From Flavobacteriales bacterium (GTDB lineage: Bacteria > Bacteroidota > Bacteroidia > Flavobacteriales > Flavobacteriaceae), in assembly GCA_004214175.1 (NCBI GenBank), contig SGZH01000005.1, positions 1 to 52,764 of the forward strand: 52,764 nucleotides of DNA, in the 5' to 3' direction. This document shows positions 39,579 to 49,116 of this stretch, in pieces; the first letter of the stretch is position 1, and each line of letters opens with the position of its first letter. The position numbers and the translations under genes are program-made. A model generated the notes under the pieces. That model saw nothing but the letters and a program-made list of their open reading frames with translations. It was not told the origin of the DNA and did not search any database.

Positions 39579-40031
39579 TTATTTGAGTCGGTCATATTTA
39601 GGTAAATCAGGCAAGAAAAGATATTTTTTATTTTTAATATCCATTTTACAAAAATAATGTGTTAATCCATTGGTTAACATTAGTAAATTTGAATTTAAAG
39701 CTAGGTTATAGCGCGCAATTTGATCAAAAGTTATTTGATTAATAGATACGCTTGGGGCTTTGCATTCGATTATAATCTCAACGTTTCCATTATTTTTAAA
39801 AGTTATAATATCGTATCTTTTTAAAGTATCATTCAACAATAACTGTTTCTCTACATTAATATAAGAAACTGGATATTTTTTTTCAGTGATTAAAAAATGC
39901 AGTGTGTGTTGTCGGACCCATTCTTCTGGTGTTAGAACCACAAATTTTTTTCTAATGATATCAAAAATCAACGTTTTATTTTCGTTACTTTTGAATCGAA
40001 AATTATATTTTGGAAAGTTGAGTTTTTGCAC
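39579..40031 (-). CDS. Standalone HsdR N-terminal-like (PD-(D/E)XK) domain protein
   Basis: PEEWVRQHTLHFLITEKKYP...KRYDIITFKNNGNVEIIIECKAPSVSI: D...ECK nuclease-fold core. Confidence 0.75.
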   Translation of the reverse strand: MQKLNFPKYNFRFKSNENKTLIFDIIRKKFVVLTPEEWVRQHTLHFLITEKKYPVSYINVEKQLLLNDTLKRYDIITFKNNGNVEIIIECKAPSVSINQITFDQIARYNLALNSNLLMLTNGLTHYFCKMDIKNKKYLFLPDLPKYDRLK

Positions 40032-40081
40032 GTTGCAAGGTACTTATTTTTTAAAAAAAAATTAAATAATCTGTCGGATAA

Positions 40082-41083
40082 ATGCCTTTAGACAAAGTAA
40101 AACATATTATTTCAGCGATTAATAAGGGAGATATTAAGCCAATCTATTTTTTAATGGGCGAAGAGCCATATTATATAGACATAATTTCTAAATTTATTGA
40201 AAAAAATATACTTTCAGAAGAAGAGAAGGGATTTAATCAAACACTTTATTATGGTCGTGATACAAAAATAGAAAATATTGTTAGTGCTTCTAAAAGATTT
40301 CCAATGATGGCAGAGCGTCAAGTTATTATTGTTAAAGAGGCACAAGATTTATCTAGAACTATTGAAAACCTTATTTCGTATGCTGAAAACCCTCAGCCTA
40401 CGACAGTATTAGTATTTTGTTATAAATTTAAGAAGTTAGATAAGCGCAAAAAAGTCTTTAAAGCAATTCAAAAAAATGGAGTCATTTTTGAAAGTAAAAA
40501 AATTTATGACAATCAATTACCCGATTGGATTAGAAAAGTACTTGCACAAAAGGGATATACCATATCTCCAAAAGCTTCTCAAATGTTAGTTGAGTTTCTA
40601 GGTAATGATTTGTCAAAAATAGACAACGAATTACAAAAAATTCAATTGATCGTAAAACCTGAAAATCAGATTTCAGCTCAGATAATAGAGAAGAATATTG
40701 GAATTAGTAAAGATTACAATAATTTTGAACTAATTAATGCCTTGGCTCATAAGAATATTAAGAAAGCATTTGGTATTATTCAATATTTTTCACAAAATCC
40801 AAAAAATCATCCAACCGTAGTTACTCTTTCGATTTTATTTGGATTTTTTTCTAAGGTAATGAAATACCATGCATTATCAAATAAAATGCAAGCACCAAAA
40901 AAATTAGGTGTTCATCCATATTTCATAAAAGACTATCAAGTAGCTGCTCGAAATTATCCAATGAAAAAAATAAGTGCTATAATCGCTTCTATTCGAGAAG
41001 TTGATATAAAAAGTAAAGGAGTTGGAGCAAATTTATCTCATGCGGATATTCTTAAAGAACTTTTAGTTGAGGTGATAAAATAA
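40082..41083 (+). CDS. holA: DNA polymerase III delta subunit
   Basis: IYFLMGEEPYYIDIISKFIEKNIL...LIVKEAQDL...FLGNDLSKIDNELQKI. Confidence 0.9.
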   Translation: MPLDKVKHIISAINKGDIKPIYFLMGEEPYYIDIISKFIEKNILSEEEKGFNQTLYYGRDTKIENIVSASKRFPMMAERQVIIVKEAQDLSRTIENLISYAENPQPTTVLVFCYKFKKLDKRKKVFKAIQKNGVIFESKKIYDNQLPDWIRKVLAQKGYTISPKASQMLVEFLGNDLSKIDNELQKIQLIVKPENQISAQIIEKNIGISKDYNNFELINALAHKNIKKAFGIIQYFSQNPKNHPTVVTLSILFGFFSKVMKYHALSNKMQAPKKLGVHPYFIKDYQVAARNYPMKKISAIIASIREVDIKSKGVGANLSHADILKELLVEVIK

Positions 41084-41121
41084 TTTAATAAATGTATTTT
41101 TGTAAAAAATAAATTTATTAA

Positions 41122-42015
41122 ATGCTAAAGTTAAAAGCATGGATAGCTGCAGCCAGATTAAGAACGTTGCCTTTGTCAGTTTCTGGAATAATTGTTGGCT
41201 CAGCTATAGCAAAAAATAATTCATTGTTTCAACCTGAAATTTTTTGGTTAGCTATTTTAGCAACCATAGGATTCCAAGTGCTATCAAACTTTGCTAATGA
41301 TTATGGCGATGGAATTAAAGGTGTCGACGATCATCGTGAAGGTGAAAAAAGGATGGTCGCTTCTGGACTGATTTCCGCCAAGAAAATGAAATACGGTATT
41401 ATAATGACTGCTTTGGTGACTTTATCAATTACTGTGATATTAATCTACACGGCATTTGGTTGGAAAGATTTTTTTAATTCTCTGTTGTTTTTTTTATTGG
41501 GAATCATTTCAATTGTTGCAGCATTAAAATATACAATTGGAGAAAATGCATATGGGTATTTGGGACTTGGAGATATATTTGTTTTTTTATTTTTTGGTCT
41601 TTTAAGTGTTTTAGGAAGTAATTATTTGTTTACTCAAGTAATAAAATGGGATGTTCTATTGCCTGCATCAACTATAGGTTTATTTAGCATGTCAGTTCTA
41701 AACTTAAACAATATGCGAGATATTGAAAATGACACAAAAAACAATAAAAAAACCTTAGCGGTCAGTATAGGTTTTTTAAATGCTAAAAAATATCACTACG
41801 TTATAATTATTTTAGCAATTGTATTCGCTTTAGCGTACACTTTAAAAAACTTTCAATCAATAAGTCAATTTATTTATGTTATTGCATTTATTCCTTTATT
41901 GTTTAATTTAGTAACAGTTTATAAAAATAAAGATCCAAAATTATTAGATGGAGAACTTAAAAAAGTGGCGTTAAGTACTTTTGTCTATTCTTTATTATTT
42001 AGTTTTTTTATTTAA
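41122..42015 (+). CDS. menA: 1,4-dihydroxy-2-naphthoate octaprenyltransferase
   Basis: AARLRTLPLSVSGIIVGSAIA...NFANDYGDGIKGVDD...NNMRDIENDTKNNKKTLAV, UbiA family. Confidence 0.92.
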   Translation: MLKLKAWIAAARLRTLPLSVSGIIVGSAIAKNNSLFQPEIFWLAILATIGFQVLSNFANDYGDGIKGVDDHREGEKRMVASGLISAKKMKYGIIMTALVTLSITVILIYTAFGWKDFFNSLLFFLLGIISIVAALKYTIGENAYGYLGLGDIFVFLFFGLLSVLGSNYLFTQVIKWDVLLPASTIGLFSMSVLNLNNMRDIENDTKNNKKTLAVSIGFLNAKKYHYVIIILAIVFALAYTLKNFQSISQFIYVIAFIPLLFNLVTVYKNKDPKLLDGELKKVALSTFVYSLLFSFFI

Positions 42016-42021
42016 TTTTTT

Positions 42022-42702
42022 ATGAAAATAACATTCTACGGTCATAATTCTCTTTTATTAGAAGTTTCTGGCACATATATTTTGATAGATCCTTTCATTA
42101 CTGGAAATCCATTACATAAGGATAAGCTGGATATTAAGTCATTAAAAGCAGATTATATTTTGTTAACTCATGCACATCAGGACCATATTTTAGATGCAGA
42201 AAAAATTGCAAAAAATACCGATGCTATAATTGTTAGTAATTATGAAATTGCAATGCATTATCAAGAAAAGGGGTTTAAAGTTCACCCAATGAACCACGGT
42301 GGCAATTGGAAATTTAATTTTGGAAATTTAAAATTTGTTAACGCAGTTCATACAAGCTCTTTCCCTGACGGTAGTTATGGTGGTCAGCCTGGGGGTTTTG
42401 TTATAGAAGGAGAACATAAAAATATATATGTAGCAGGTGATACCGCTTTGACTATGGACATGAAATTAATCCCTTTACAAACAAAACTAGATCTAGCTAT
42501 TTTACCAATTGGTGATAATTTTACAATGGGAATTGAGGATGCAATTATAGCAAGTGAATTTGTTGCATGTGAAAAGGTGTTAGGAGTTCATTTTGACACT
42601 TTTGGTTATATAGAAATTAATCATGATGAAGCAAAAAAGAAATTTAATGATGCAGGTAAAGATTTAATATTACTTGATTTTGGCTCGTCTATAGTCCTTT
42701 AG
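42022..42702 (+). CDS. UPF0173-type metal-dependent hydrolase (beta-lactamase fold)
   Basis: MKITFYGHNSLLLEVSG..ILIDPFITGNP...LLTHAHQDHILDA...VAGDTALTMDMKLI. Confidence 0.9.
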   Translation: MKITFYGHNSLLLEVSGTYILIDPFITGNPLHKDKLDIKSLKADYILLTHAHQDHILDAEKIAKNTDAIIVSNYEIAMHYQEKGFKVHPMNHGGNWKFNFGNLKFVNAVHTSSFPDGSYGGQPGGFVIEGEHKNIYVAGDTALTMDMKLIPLQTKLDLAILPIGDNFTMGIEDAIIASEFVACEKVLGVHFDTFGYIEINHDEAKKKFNDAGKDLILLDFGSSIVL

Positions 42703-42727
42703 ATTTTTAAATAATTAATTATTTTAT

Positions 42728-43765
42728 TTGAAAGCAACGTATAAAAAATATACATTAGAATTTAAAATTCCTGGAGGTACTTCAAGAGGGATTCTTCATA
42801 CTAAAGACACTTTTTTTTTTATAATTACAGAGAATAGAAAGCTTGGTGTTGGAGAATGTTCTTTGTTAAGAGGTTTAAGCTTTGATGATCAGCCAGATTA
42901 TGAAACGAAACTTAAATGGACTTGTGAAAATATACATCTGGGAGTTGAGGTGTTGTGGAATAAATTAATAAAATATCCATCAATTCAATTTGGTATAGAA
43001 CAAGCATTTTTATCATTAAATTCAAATTTTAATTTATTTCCTTCAGATTTTACTAACGGAAAAGATTTTATTAGTATTAATGGTTTAGTTTGGATGGGAG
43101 ATGAGTTATTCATGAAAAAACAAATTAAGGAAAAATTAAATCAAGGTTTTTCATGCATAAAACTCAAAATAGGTGCTATTGATTTTGAAACAGAGATTAA
43201 TTTATTAAAATCTATTCGAAAGGAATATTCTAAATCTGATATTGAATTACGTGTAGATGCTAATGGTGCATTTACTTCTCAAAACGCTTTAGAAAAATTA
43301 AAAATACTATCAGATTATGATTTACATTCTATAGAGCAGCCAATTAAACAAGGTCAATGGCAAGAAATGGCTAGATTGTGTGAAGATTCTCCATTAGCTA
43401 TTGCATTGGATGAAGAATTGATTGGAGTTTTTAATACATCAAAAAAAGAAAAAATTCTAAAAACTATAAAACCCCAATTTATTATTTTGAAACCAAGTTT
43501 AGTTGGTGGTTATAAAGGAAGTAATGAATGGATTTTAACTGCAAATAAATACCATATTGATTATTGGATAACAAGTGCATTGGAGAGTAATATAGGTTTA
43601 AATGCTATAAGTCAATGGACTTACACTCTTAAATCAAAACTTCCTCAAGGACTTGGTACAGGAAGTTTATACAAAAATAATATACCATCGCCATTAGAAG
43701 TTTGTAACGGAAATTTAAATTACAATACTAATAAAAAGTGGGATTTAGATTTGATTAAAATCTAA
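42728..43765 (+). CDS. menC: o-succinylbenzoate synthase / enolase-superfamily enzyme
   Basis: CIKLKIGAIDFETEI...LRVDANGAF...SIEQPI...ALDEEL...ILKPSLVGG; located in menA-menE context. TTG start. Confidence 0.85.
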   Translation: MKATYKKYTLEFKIPGGTSRGILHTKDTFFFIITENRKLGVGECSLLRGLSFDDQPDYETKLKWTCENIHLGVEVLWNKLIKYPSIQFGIEQAFLSLNSNFNLFPSDFTNGKDFISINGLVWMGDELFMKKQIKEKLNQGFSCIKLKIGAIDFETEINLLKSIRKEYSKSDIELRVDANGAFTSQNALEKLKILSDYDLHSIEQPIKQGQWQEMARLCEDSPLAIALDEELIGVFNTSKKEKILKTIKPQFIILKPSLVGGYKGSNEWILTANKYHIDYWITSALESNIGLNAISQWTYTLKSKLPQGLGTGSLYKNNIPSPLEVCNGNLNYNTNKKWDLDLIKI

Positions 43766-43783
43766 ATAATTTAATTTTTAACT

Positions 43784-44725
43784 ATGTATATAGAACAGGC
43801 ATTTAAATTTAAACAAGACCTTTGGCGTTATTTACTGGGGATATTAATTGTTTTCATATTGGGATGGCAGATTATAGGAGTGATTCCATTAGGAATTGTT
43901 TCTTGGTTTAAAGCTAGCAATGCAGAAGAATTTATAACTGCTAGTGAATCTGCTTTTTCTACTTTATTTCCTTTAAAAAGTAATCTCTATCTTTTTTTAA
44001 TGCTGTTGACTTTTTTAGGAGGATTTGTTGCATTATTAGTAGTTATTAAATTATTACATCATCAGTCTTTTATTCAACTAACAACCTCCAGAGATAAAAT
44101 TGATTGGGGACGTTTTTTCTTTGGATTTAGTATCATAGCTTTTTTGACTATCACCACAACAGCATTAGATTTTTTATACAATCCTGAGAATTATTTGATT
44201 CAGTTTGAATGGAAATCTTTTTCAATCATGTTTCTAATAGCCATTGTTTTTATTCCATTACAAACTAGTTTTGAGGAATATTTTTTTAGAGGTTATTTAA
44301 TGCAAGGAATTGGAATCGCTTCAAGAAATAAGTGGATTCCATTACTATTGACATCTTTTATATTTGGAAGTTTACACTTTTTTAATCCAGAGGTAGATAA
44401 GATTGGAAATATAGCCATGGTTTATTACATAGGAACTGGTTTTTTTTTAGGAATAATTACGCTAATGGACGAAGGAATGGAATTGTCTTTGGGTTTTCAT
44501 GCAGGTACTAATTTGATAATCGTATTGTTAGTGACGAGTGATTGGACTGTTTTTCAAACTAATTCTATTTTATTAGATCTTTCAGATCCAAGTAAGGGAA
44601 TTGAGGTAGTATTACCTGTATTCATATTGTATCCAATATTATTGGGAGTGATGTCCTGGAAGTATAAATGGACTGATTGGAAAGGTAAACTATTTGGAAA
44701 GGTTTTGCCTTTGAAAAAATATTAA
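43784..44725 (+). CDS. CPBP family intramembrane metalloprotease
   Basis: FEEYFFRGYLMQGI (EExxxR), SFIFGSLHFFNPE, GFHAGTNLI; multiple TM helices. Confidence 0.88.
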   Translation: MYIEQAFKFKQDLWRYLLGILIVFILGWQIIGVIPLGIVSWFKASNAEEFITASESAFSTLFPLKSNLYLFLMLLTFLGGFVALLVVIKLLHHQSFIQLTTSRDKIDWGRFFFGFSIIAFLTITTTALDFLYNPENYLIQFEWKSFSIMFLIAIVFIPLQTSFEEYFFRGYLMQGIGIASRNKWIPLLLTSFIFGSLHFFNPEVDKIGNIAMVYYIGTGFFLGIITLMDEGMELSLGFHAGTNLIIVLLVTSDWTVFQTNSILLDLSDPSKGIEVVLPVFILYPILLGVMSWKYKWTDWKGKLFGKVLPLKKY

Positions 44726-44748
44726 ATTAGAAAAACTACATTTAAACA

Positions 44749-45834
44749 TTGACATCTTTTAGCACATATGTTCATCCAAAATTTAAATTAAACGGTCTTC
44801 CATACCGATTTGGTGATTTATATGAATTGGCTCTAGATTTCGAGAAATCTCTGGTACCTTACGAGATAGAGATTGGTAAATTTTTAACAGAATGGCTAAA
44901 TAACAACGATTATATAAGAGTTCATACTTCTGGATCTACAGGAACTCCAAAAAAAATAAATATTTTAAAAACCCAAATGATCAACAGTGCGATAGCTACG
45001 GGTATATTTTTTAAATTAGAAAGTGGTACTAGAGCTCTATTATGTTTACCAGCTAGTTATATCGCTGGTAAAATGATGTTGGTGCGAGCGATGATCTTAG
45101 GTTGGGATCTTCATGTTAAAGCACCTGAAAAAAATGCTATTGGACAAAATGATCAGGTATATGATTTTGTTGCGATGGTACCTTACCAAGTTCATCATTC
45201 TTTAAAACACTTAAATAAAGTTAAAAAACTAATAATCGGAGGAGCTGCTATTTCTGAGAAGTTAATAAAAGAGTTAAAAAATATTGATACCGAAGTTTTT
45301 GCTACTTATGGAATGACTGAAACAGTAAGTCATATAGCAATAAGACCCATAAACGGTTTAGCAAAATCGAATTACTATCATGCTTTACCTGATGTTAAAT
45401 TTTCTATTGATCAGCGAGAGTGTCTAGTCATTGAAGCTCCACAAGTATCAAAGCTTGAGATTCTAACCAATGATGTAGTAAAATTAATTTCAAATAATAC
45501 CTTTGAATATTTAGGTAGATTTGATAATATTATTAATAGTGGAGGAATAAAGTTATTTCCTGAACAGATAGAAGTTAAATTAGCTAAATTTATAAGTCGT
45601 CCATTTATAATTGCTTCAGAAAAAAACGAAGCATTAGGTGAACAATTGATCTTAATTTTTGAAGAAGACTCATCAGAATCAATTCCCGATATTAAAGAAG
45701 CTTTTAGTATTCTATCAAATTATGAGAGGCCTAAAAAAATATATTCTTTTTCAAAATTTCCTATTACTGAGACTCAAAAGATTAAACGGTCAGAGATTCT
45801 TAAGAACTTAGACCAAGCTGCTCAAATAATATAA
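44749..45834 (+). CDS. menE: o-succinylbenzoate--CoA ligase-like AMP-binding enzyme
   Basis: HTSGSTGTPKKINI, ATYGMTETVSHIA, YLGRFDNIINSGGIKLFPEQIE. TTG start. Confidence 0.85.
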   Translation: MTSFSTYVHPKFKLNGLPYRFGDLYELALDFEKSLVPYEIEIGKFLTEWLNNNDYIRVHTSGSTGTPKKINILKTQMINSAIATGIFFKLESGTRALLCLPASYIAGKMMLVRAMILGWDLHVKAPEKNAIGQNDQVYDFVAMVPYQVHHSLKHLNKVKKLIIGGAAISEKLIKELKNIDTEVFATYGMTETVSHIAIRPINGLAKSNYYHALPDVKFSIDQRECLVIEAPQVSKLEILTNDVVKLISNNTFEYLGRFDNIINSGGIKLFPEQIEVKLAKFISRPFIIASEKNEALGEQLILIFEEDSSESIPDIKEAFSILSNYERPKKIYSFSKFPITETQKIKRSEILKNLDQAAQII

Positions 45835-45866
45835 AAAAAGCACAAGTAATCTTGTGCTTTTTTTTT
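45833..45866. terminator. Bidirectional terminator
   Basis: AAAAAAAGCACAAG TAAT CTTGTGCTTTTTTTTT. Confidence 0.9.
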
Positions 45867-45877
45867 AAGTGTTTGAT

Positions 45878-45895
45878 TTATTATTATTATTATTA
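45878..45895. repeat. (TTA)6 trinucleotide repeat at the 3' end of the NTF2-like gene
   Basis: Six consecutive TTA units; on the minus strand six in-frame TAA codons. Confidence 0.9.
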
Positions 45896-46387
45896 TTCTT
45901 CCTCTTCTTGAACTTGATCGTAAACACCACCAAGATCAAACCATTCCATAGTTCCTTTTCCTAGATTGTTTTCATCATACTCAATTACAGCATAATATTT
46001 TGTTTCAGTATTTTTACCTGTAGCTTTGTGAGTTGAACTCCAGGTTCCATAAACTCTAACAGACCCATTTGGTACAAACTCTTCATCTACCCCAGGATAA
46101 TATTGGCGATCAGAAAATTTAAAGTTTTCAAATTCTGCATGCCATCCTTTCATTGCTTGTTTCCATTGATCTTTAGACAGAGAGTCATTTGTATTAGCAG
46201 GAGACCAAAACATATCTTCTGACCACATAGCAGCCATGCTTTCTATATCTCCAGCTTCAAAAAGATTATAAGCATTATCTGCAATTTTCATGTTAGTATT
46301 AAAATCCTTAAAGGGATCAGAAGTTTCAGTTGTTTCTTGGCAGCTCCATAAAGCTATAAAGGCAATAATAAATGTAAGTTGTTTCAT
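45893..46387 (-). CDS. SnoaL/NTF2-like lipoprotein
   Basis: MKQLTFIIAFIALWSCQETTE lipobox; AYNLFEAGDIESMAAMWSEDMFWSP...DQWKQAMKGWHAEFENFKFSD. Confidence 0.75.
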   Translation of the reverse strand: MKQLTFIIAFIALWSCQETTETSDPFKDFNTNMKIADNAYNLFEAGDIESMAAMWSEDMFWSPANTNDSLSKDQWKQAMKGWHAEFENFKFSDRQYYPGVDEEFVPNGSVRVYGTWSSTHKATGKNTETKYYAVIEYDENNLGKGTMEWFDLGGVYDQVQEEEE

Positions 46388-46480
46388 GATTTTTATTTTA
46401 GTTCATTAATATTGAGCAATTTAGTATTTTTTATGTTATCTAAAAATTAATTTTTTTCGTATTTTTAATTAACTTCTATT

Positions 46481-48109
46481 TTAAACCTGAATCACTCCCA
46501 AATTAAATTTCTTTTTAATGGGTGCGTGGTTAGCTGCCTCAATTCCCATAGAAATCCAGCTTCTAGTATCTAGAGGATCAATGATTGCATCAGTCCATAA
46601 TCTAGAAGCAGCATAATAGGGAGATACTTGTTCGTCGTACCTTGATTTTATTTTTTTATAAAGTTCTTTTTCTAATTTTGGAGTAATTTTTTGCCCTTGT
46701 TTTTTTAGGGATGCTGTTTCAATTTGAAGTAAAACTTTTGCAGCACTGTTTCCACTCATCACTGCTAATTCTGCACTCGGCCATGCAGCTAATAATCTTG
46801 GGTCATAAGCTTTACCACACATTGCATAATTTCCAGCACCGTAGGAATTTCCGATGATAATCGTAAATTTAGGGACGATACTGTTACTTACGGCGTTCAC
46901 CATTTTAGCTCCATCTTTTATGATACCTCCATGTTCACTTTTACTTCCTACCATAAATCCAGTTACATCCTGAAGAAATACCAAAGGGATTTTTTTCTGA
47001 TTGCAATTAGCAATAAAACGAGTTGCCTTATCACTACTATCACTATAGATGACCCCTCCAAATTGCATTTCGCCTTTTTTAGACTTTACCAATTTTCTTT
47101 GGTTAGCTACAATACCAACAGCCCATCCATCAATTCTAGCATAACCTGTTAAGATTGTTTTTCCATAATCTTTTTTGTACTCTTCGAATAAAGAATTGTC
47201 AACAATACGTTTAATAATTTCAAGCATATCGTATTGATCAGCTCTTGATTTTGGGAGAATTCCATAAATTTCTTTTGGATCATTTTTAGGTTTTAATGAT
47301 TTTTCTCTGTTAAAACCAGCTTTTTCATAATCTCCAATTTTTGATAAGATATTTTTAATAGTATCTAAAGCTTCTTTATCATTTTTAGATTTATAGTCGG
47401 TAACACCGCTAATTTCACAATGTGTTGAAGCTCCCCCCAAAGTTTCATTGTCTATAGTTTCACCAATAGCAGCCTTTACTAAATAGCTTCCAGCTAAAAA
47501 TATACTTCCTGTTTTATCAACAATCAAAGCTTCATCACTCATAATAGGTAAGTAGGCGCCACCTGCCACACAACTTCCCATCACAGCAGAAATCTGTGTG
47601 ATACCCATACTACTCATGACAGCATTATTTCTAAAAATACGTCCAAAGTGCTCTTTGTCAGGAAATATTTCATCTTGCAGAGGAAGATATACTCCTGCAC
47701 TATCAACTAAATAAATAATAGGTAAATTATTTTCAATAGAGATTTCTTGTGCCCTTAAATTCTTTTTTCCTGTTATTGGAAACCAAGCACCGGCTTTAAC
47801 AGTGGCATCATTGGCCACAACTACACACTGTTTTCCACTAACATAACCGATTTTAACAACAACACCTCCACTTGGGCAACCGCCATGTTCCTCATACATA
47901 AGGTATCCAGCAAAACCACCAATTTCTATACTTTTTGATTTAGGATCTAATAAATAATCAATTCGTTCACGAGCAGTCATTTTACCTTTAGCGTGATGTT
48001 TTTTGATTTTATCTTTACCACCCCCAAGCTTAACTTTTGCAAATCTTTGCTTTAAGTTGGAGCTTAATAGTTTGTTATGATCTTCGTTTATATTGAAGTC
48101 TAAATCCAT
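46481..48109 (-). CDS. Acyl-CoA carboxylase carboxyltransferase (beta) subunit
   Basis: GKMTARERIDYLLD, GGAYLPIMSDEALIVDKTGSIFLAG, GNSYGAGNYAMCGKAYDPRLLAAWPSAELAVM. Confidence 0.92.
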   Translation of the reverse strand: MDLDFNINEDHNKLLSSNLKQRFAKVKLGGGKDKIKKHHAKGKMTARERIDYLLDPKSKSIEIGGFAGYLMYEEHGGCPSGGVVVKIGYVSGKQCVVVANDATVKAGAWFPITGKKNLRAQEISIENNLPIIYLVDSAGVYLPLQDEIFPDKEHFGRIFRNNAVMSSMGITQISAVMGSCVAGGAYLPIMSDEALIVDKTGSIFLAGSYLVKAAIGETIDNETLGGASTHCEISGVTDYKSKNDKEALDTIKNILSKIGDYEKAGFNREKSLKPKNDPKEIYGILPKSRADQYDMLEIIKRIVDNSLFEEYKKDYGKTILTGYARIDGWAVGIVANQRKLVKSKKGEMQFGGVIYSDSSDKATRFIANCNQKKIPLVFLQDVTGFMVGSKSEHGGIIKDGAKMVNAVSNSIVPKFTIIIGNSYGAGNYAMCGKAYDPRLLAAWPSAELAVMSGNSAAKVLLQIETASLKKQGQKITPKLEKELYKKIKSRYDEQVSPYYAASRLWTDAIIDPLDTRSWISMGIEAANHAPIKKKFNLGVIQV

Positions 48110-48227
48110 TGTATTTATTGATTTGGGCTAAAATACAAAACTTTAAATTGAAATACTCCCATGGAACTATAAACTAAGAATTATAAGTATATTTTATGTA
48201 TAATTGTATAATTATATTTTTAAAAAG

Positions 48228-48758
48228 ATGAAAAAAATTATCGCTTTTGCAGGTAGTAATAGTAGAGAATCAATTAATAAAAAACTTGTAGTTCTTACTG
48301 CAAATAAAATAAAGGATATTTCTATTAAGGTTTTAGATTTAAACGAATATCAACTTCCACTTTATGGTATTGATCACGAAAATGAGTTTGGCATTCCAAA
48401 CAATGCTCAAAAGTTTTTTGATAAAGTTAAAAGTGCTGATGGTATTATTTTATCCTTAGCAGAGCATAATGGCGCCTATACTGCTGTTTTTAAAAATATG
48501 TTTGATTGGATGTCTCGAATTGATGGAAAGTTATGGAATTACAAACCTATGTTCTTAATGTCCACTTCTACAGGAGAAAGAGGAGGTAGGTCAGTTCTAG
48601 AAATTGCAAAGGCAAGGTTTCCCTTTATGGGAGGAAATATTGTTGCAGAATTTTCATTGCCATTTTTTGAAAAAAACTATTCGTATGAAGGTCTCCTAGA
48701 TAGCGCATTAGAAGATTCTCTAAATTTTGAAATATCTAAATTTAAAAAAGCTTTATAA
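48228..48758 (+). CDS. NADPH-dependent FMN reductase-like flavoprotein
   Basis: KKIIAFAGSNSRESINKKLV...DLNEYQLPLYG...LSLAEHNGAYTAVFKNMFDWMSR. Confidence 0.88.
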   Translation: MKKIIAFAGSNSRESINKKLVVLTANKIKDISIKVLDLNEYQLPLYGIDHENEFGIPNNAQKFFDKVKSADGIILSLAEHNGAYTAVFKNMFDWMSRIDGKLWNYKPMFLMSTSTGERGGRSVLEIAKARFPFMGGNIVAEFSLPFFEKNYSYEGLLDSALEDSLNFEISKFKKAL

Positions 48759-48901
48759 TTTCTTATCATAGAAATAAAATATACTTTTTACCTTTTCAAT
48801 AATTAAGCTTTTATTTAAACATTTTATTTTAAAAAAACACGATATTTGCTTTTCAGCAATAATAATTTTTCTAAATAGGAATTTTTTTAATTTGATTTGA
48901 T

Positions 48902-49084
48902 ATGAGTATGAATAAAAATACAGTTTTAGCCTGGGCAACATTTATTATGACAATAATGGGTCTAGTATTGATAGGCCTTGGCGCATTTCGTTATGATGAT
49001 GTTGCAGGATGGGGTTTTGCTTCTGTTGGAATTGGGTTTTTTGCCAACGCATGGGTTTTCAATGCGTTGAAAGGGAGAGTTTAG
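48902..49084 (+). CDS. Small 60-aa two-TM membrane protein (CAL67264-family-like)
   Basis: MSMNKNTVLAWATFIMTIMGLVLIGLGAFRYDDVAGWGFASVGIGFFANAWVFNALKGRV; two hydrophobic helices, directly upstream of ettA. Confidence 0.65.
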   Translation: MSMNKNTVLAWATFIMTIMGLVLIGLGAFRYDDVAGWGFASVGIGFFANAWVFNALKGRV

Positions 49085-49116
49085 TCTAAGTATAATTTCT
49101 TGTAAAAAGTAGATTT

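Noticed and set aside
45878-45895. (TTA)6 as a phase-variation switch
   Set aside because: Repeat unit is three bases and each unit is an in-frame stop, so length changes would not shift the reading frame of the upstream codons.
48753-48941. 62-aa minus-strand ORF between the flavoprotein and the small membrane protein
   Set aside because: Lys/Phe-rich translation of AT-rich spacer; overlaps the start of the small membrane protein.
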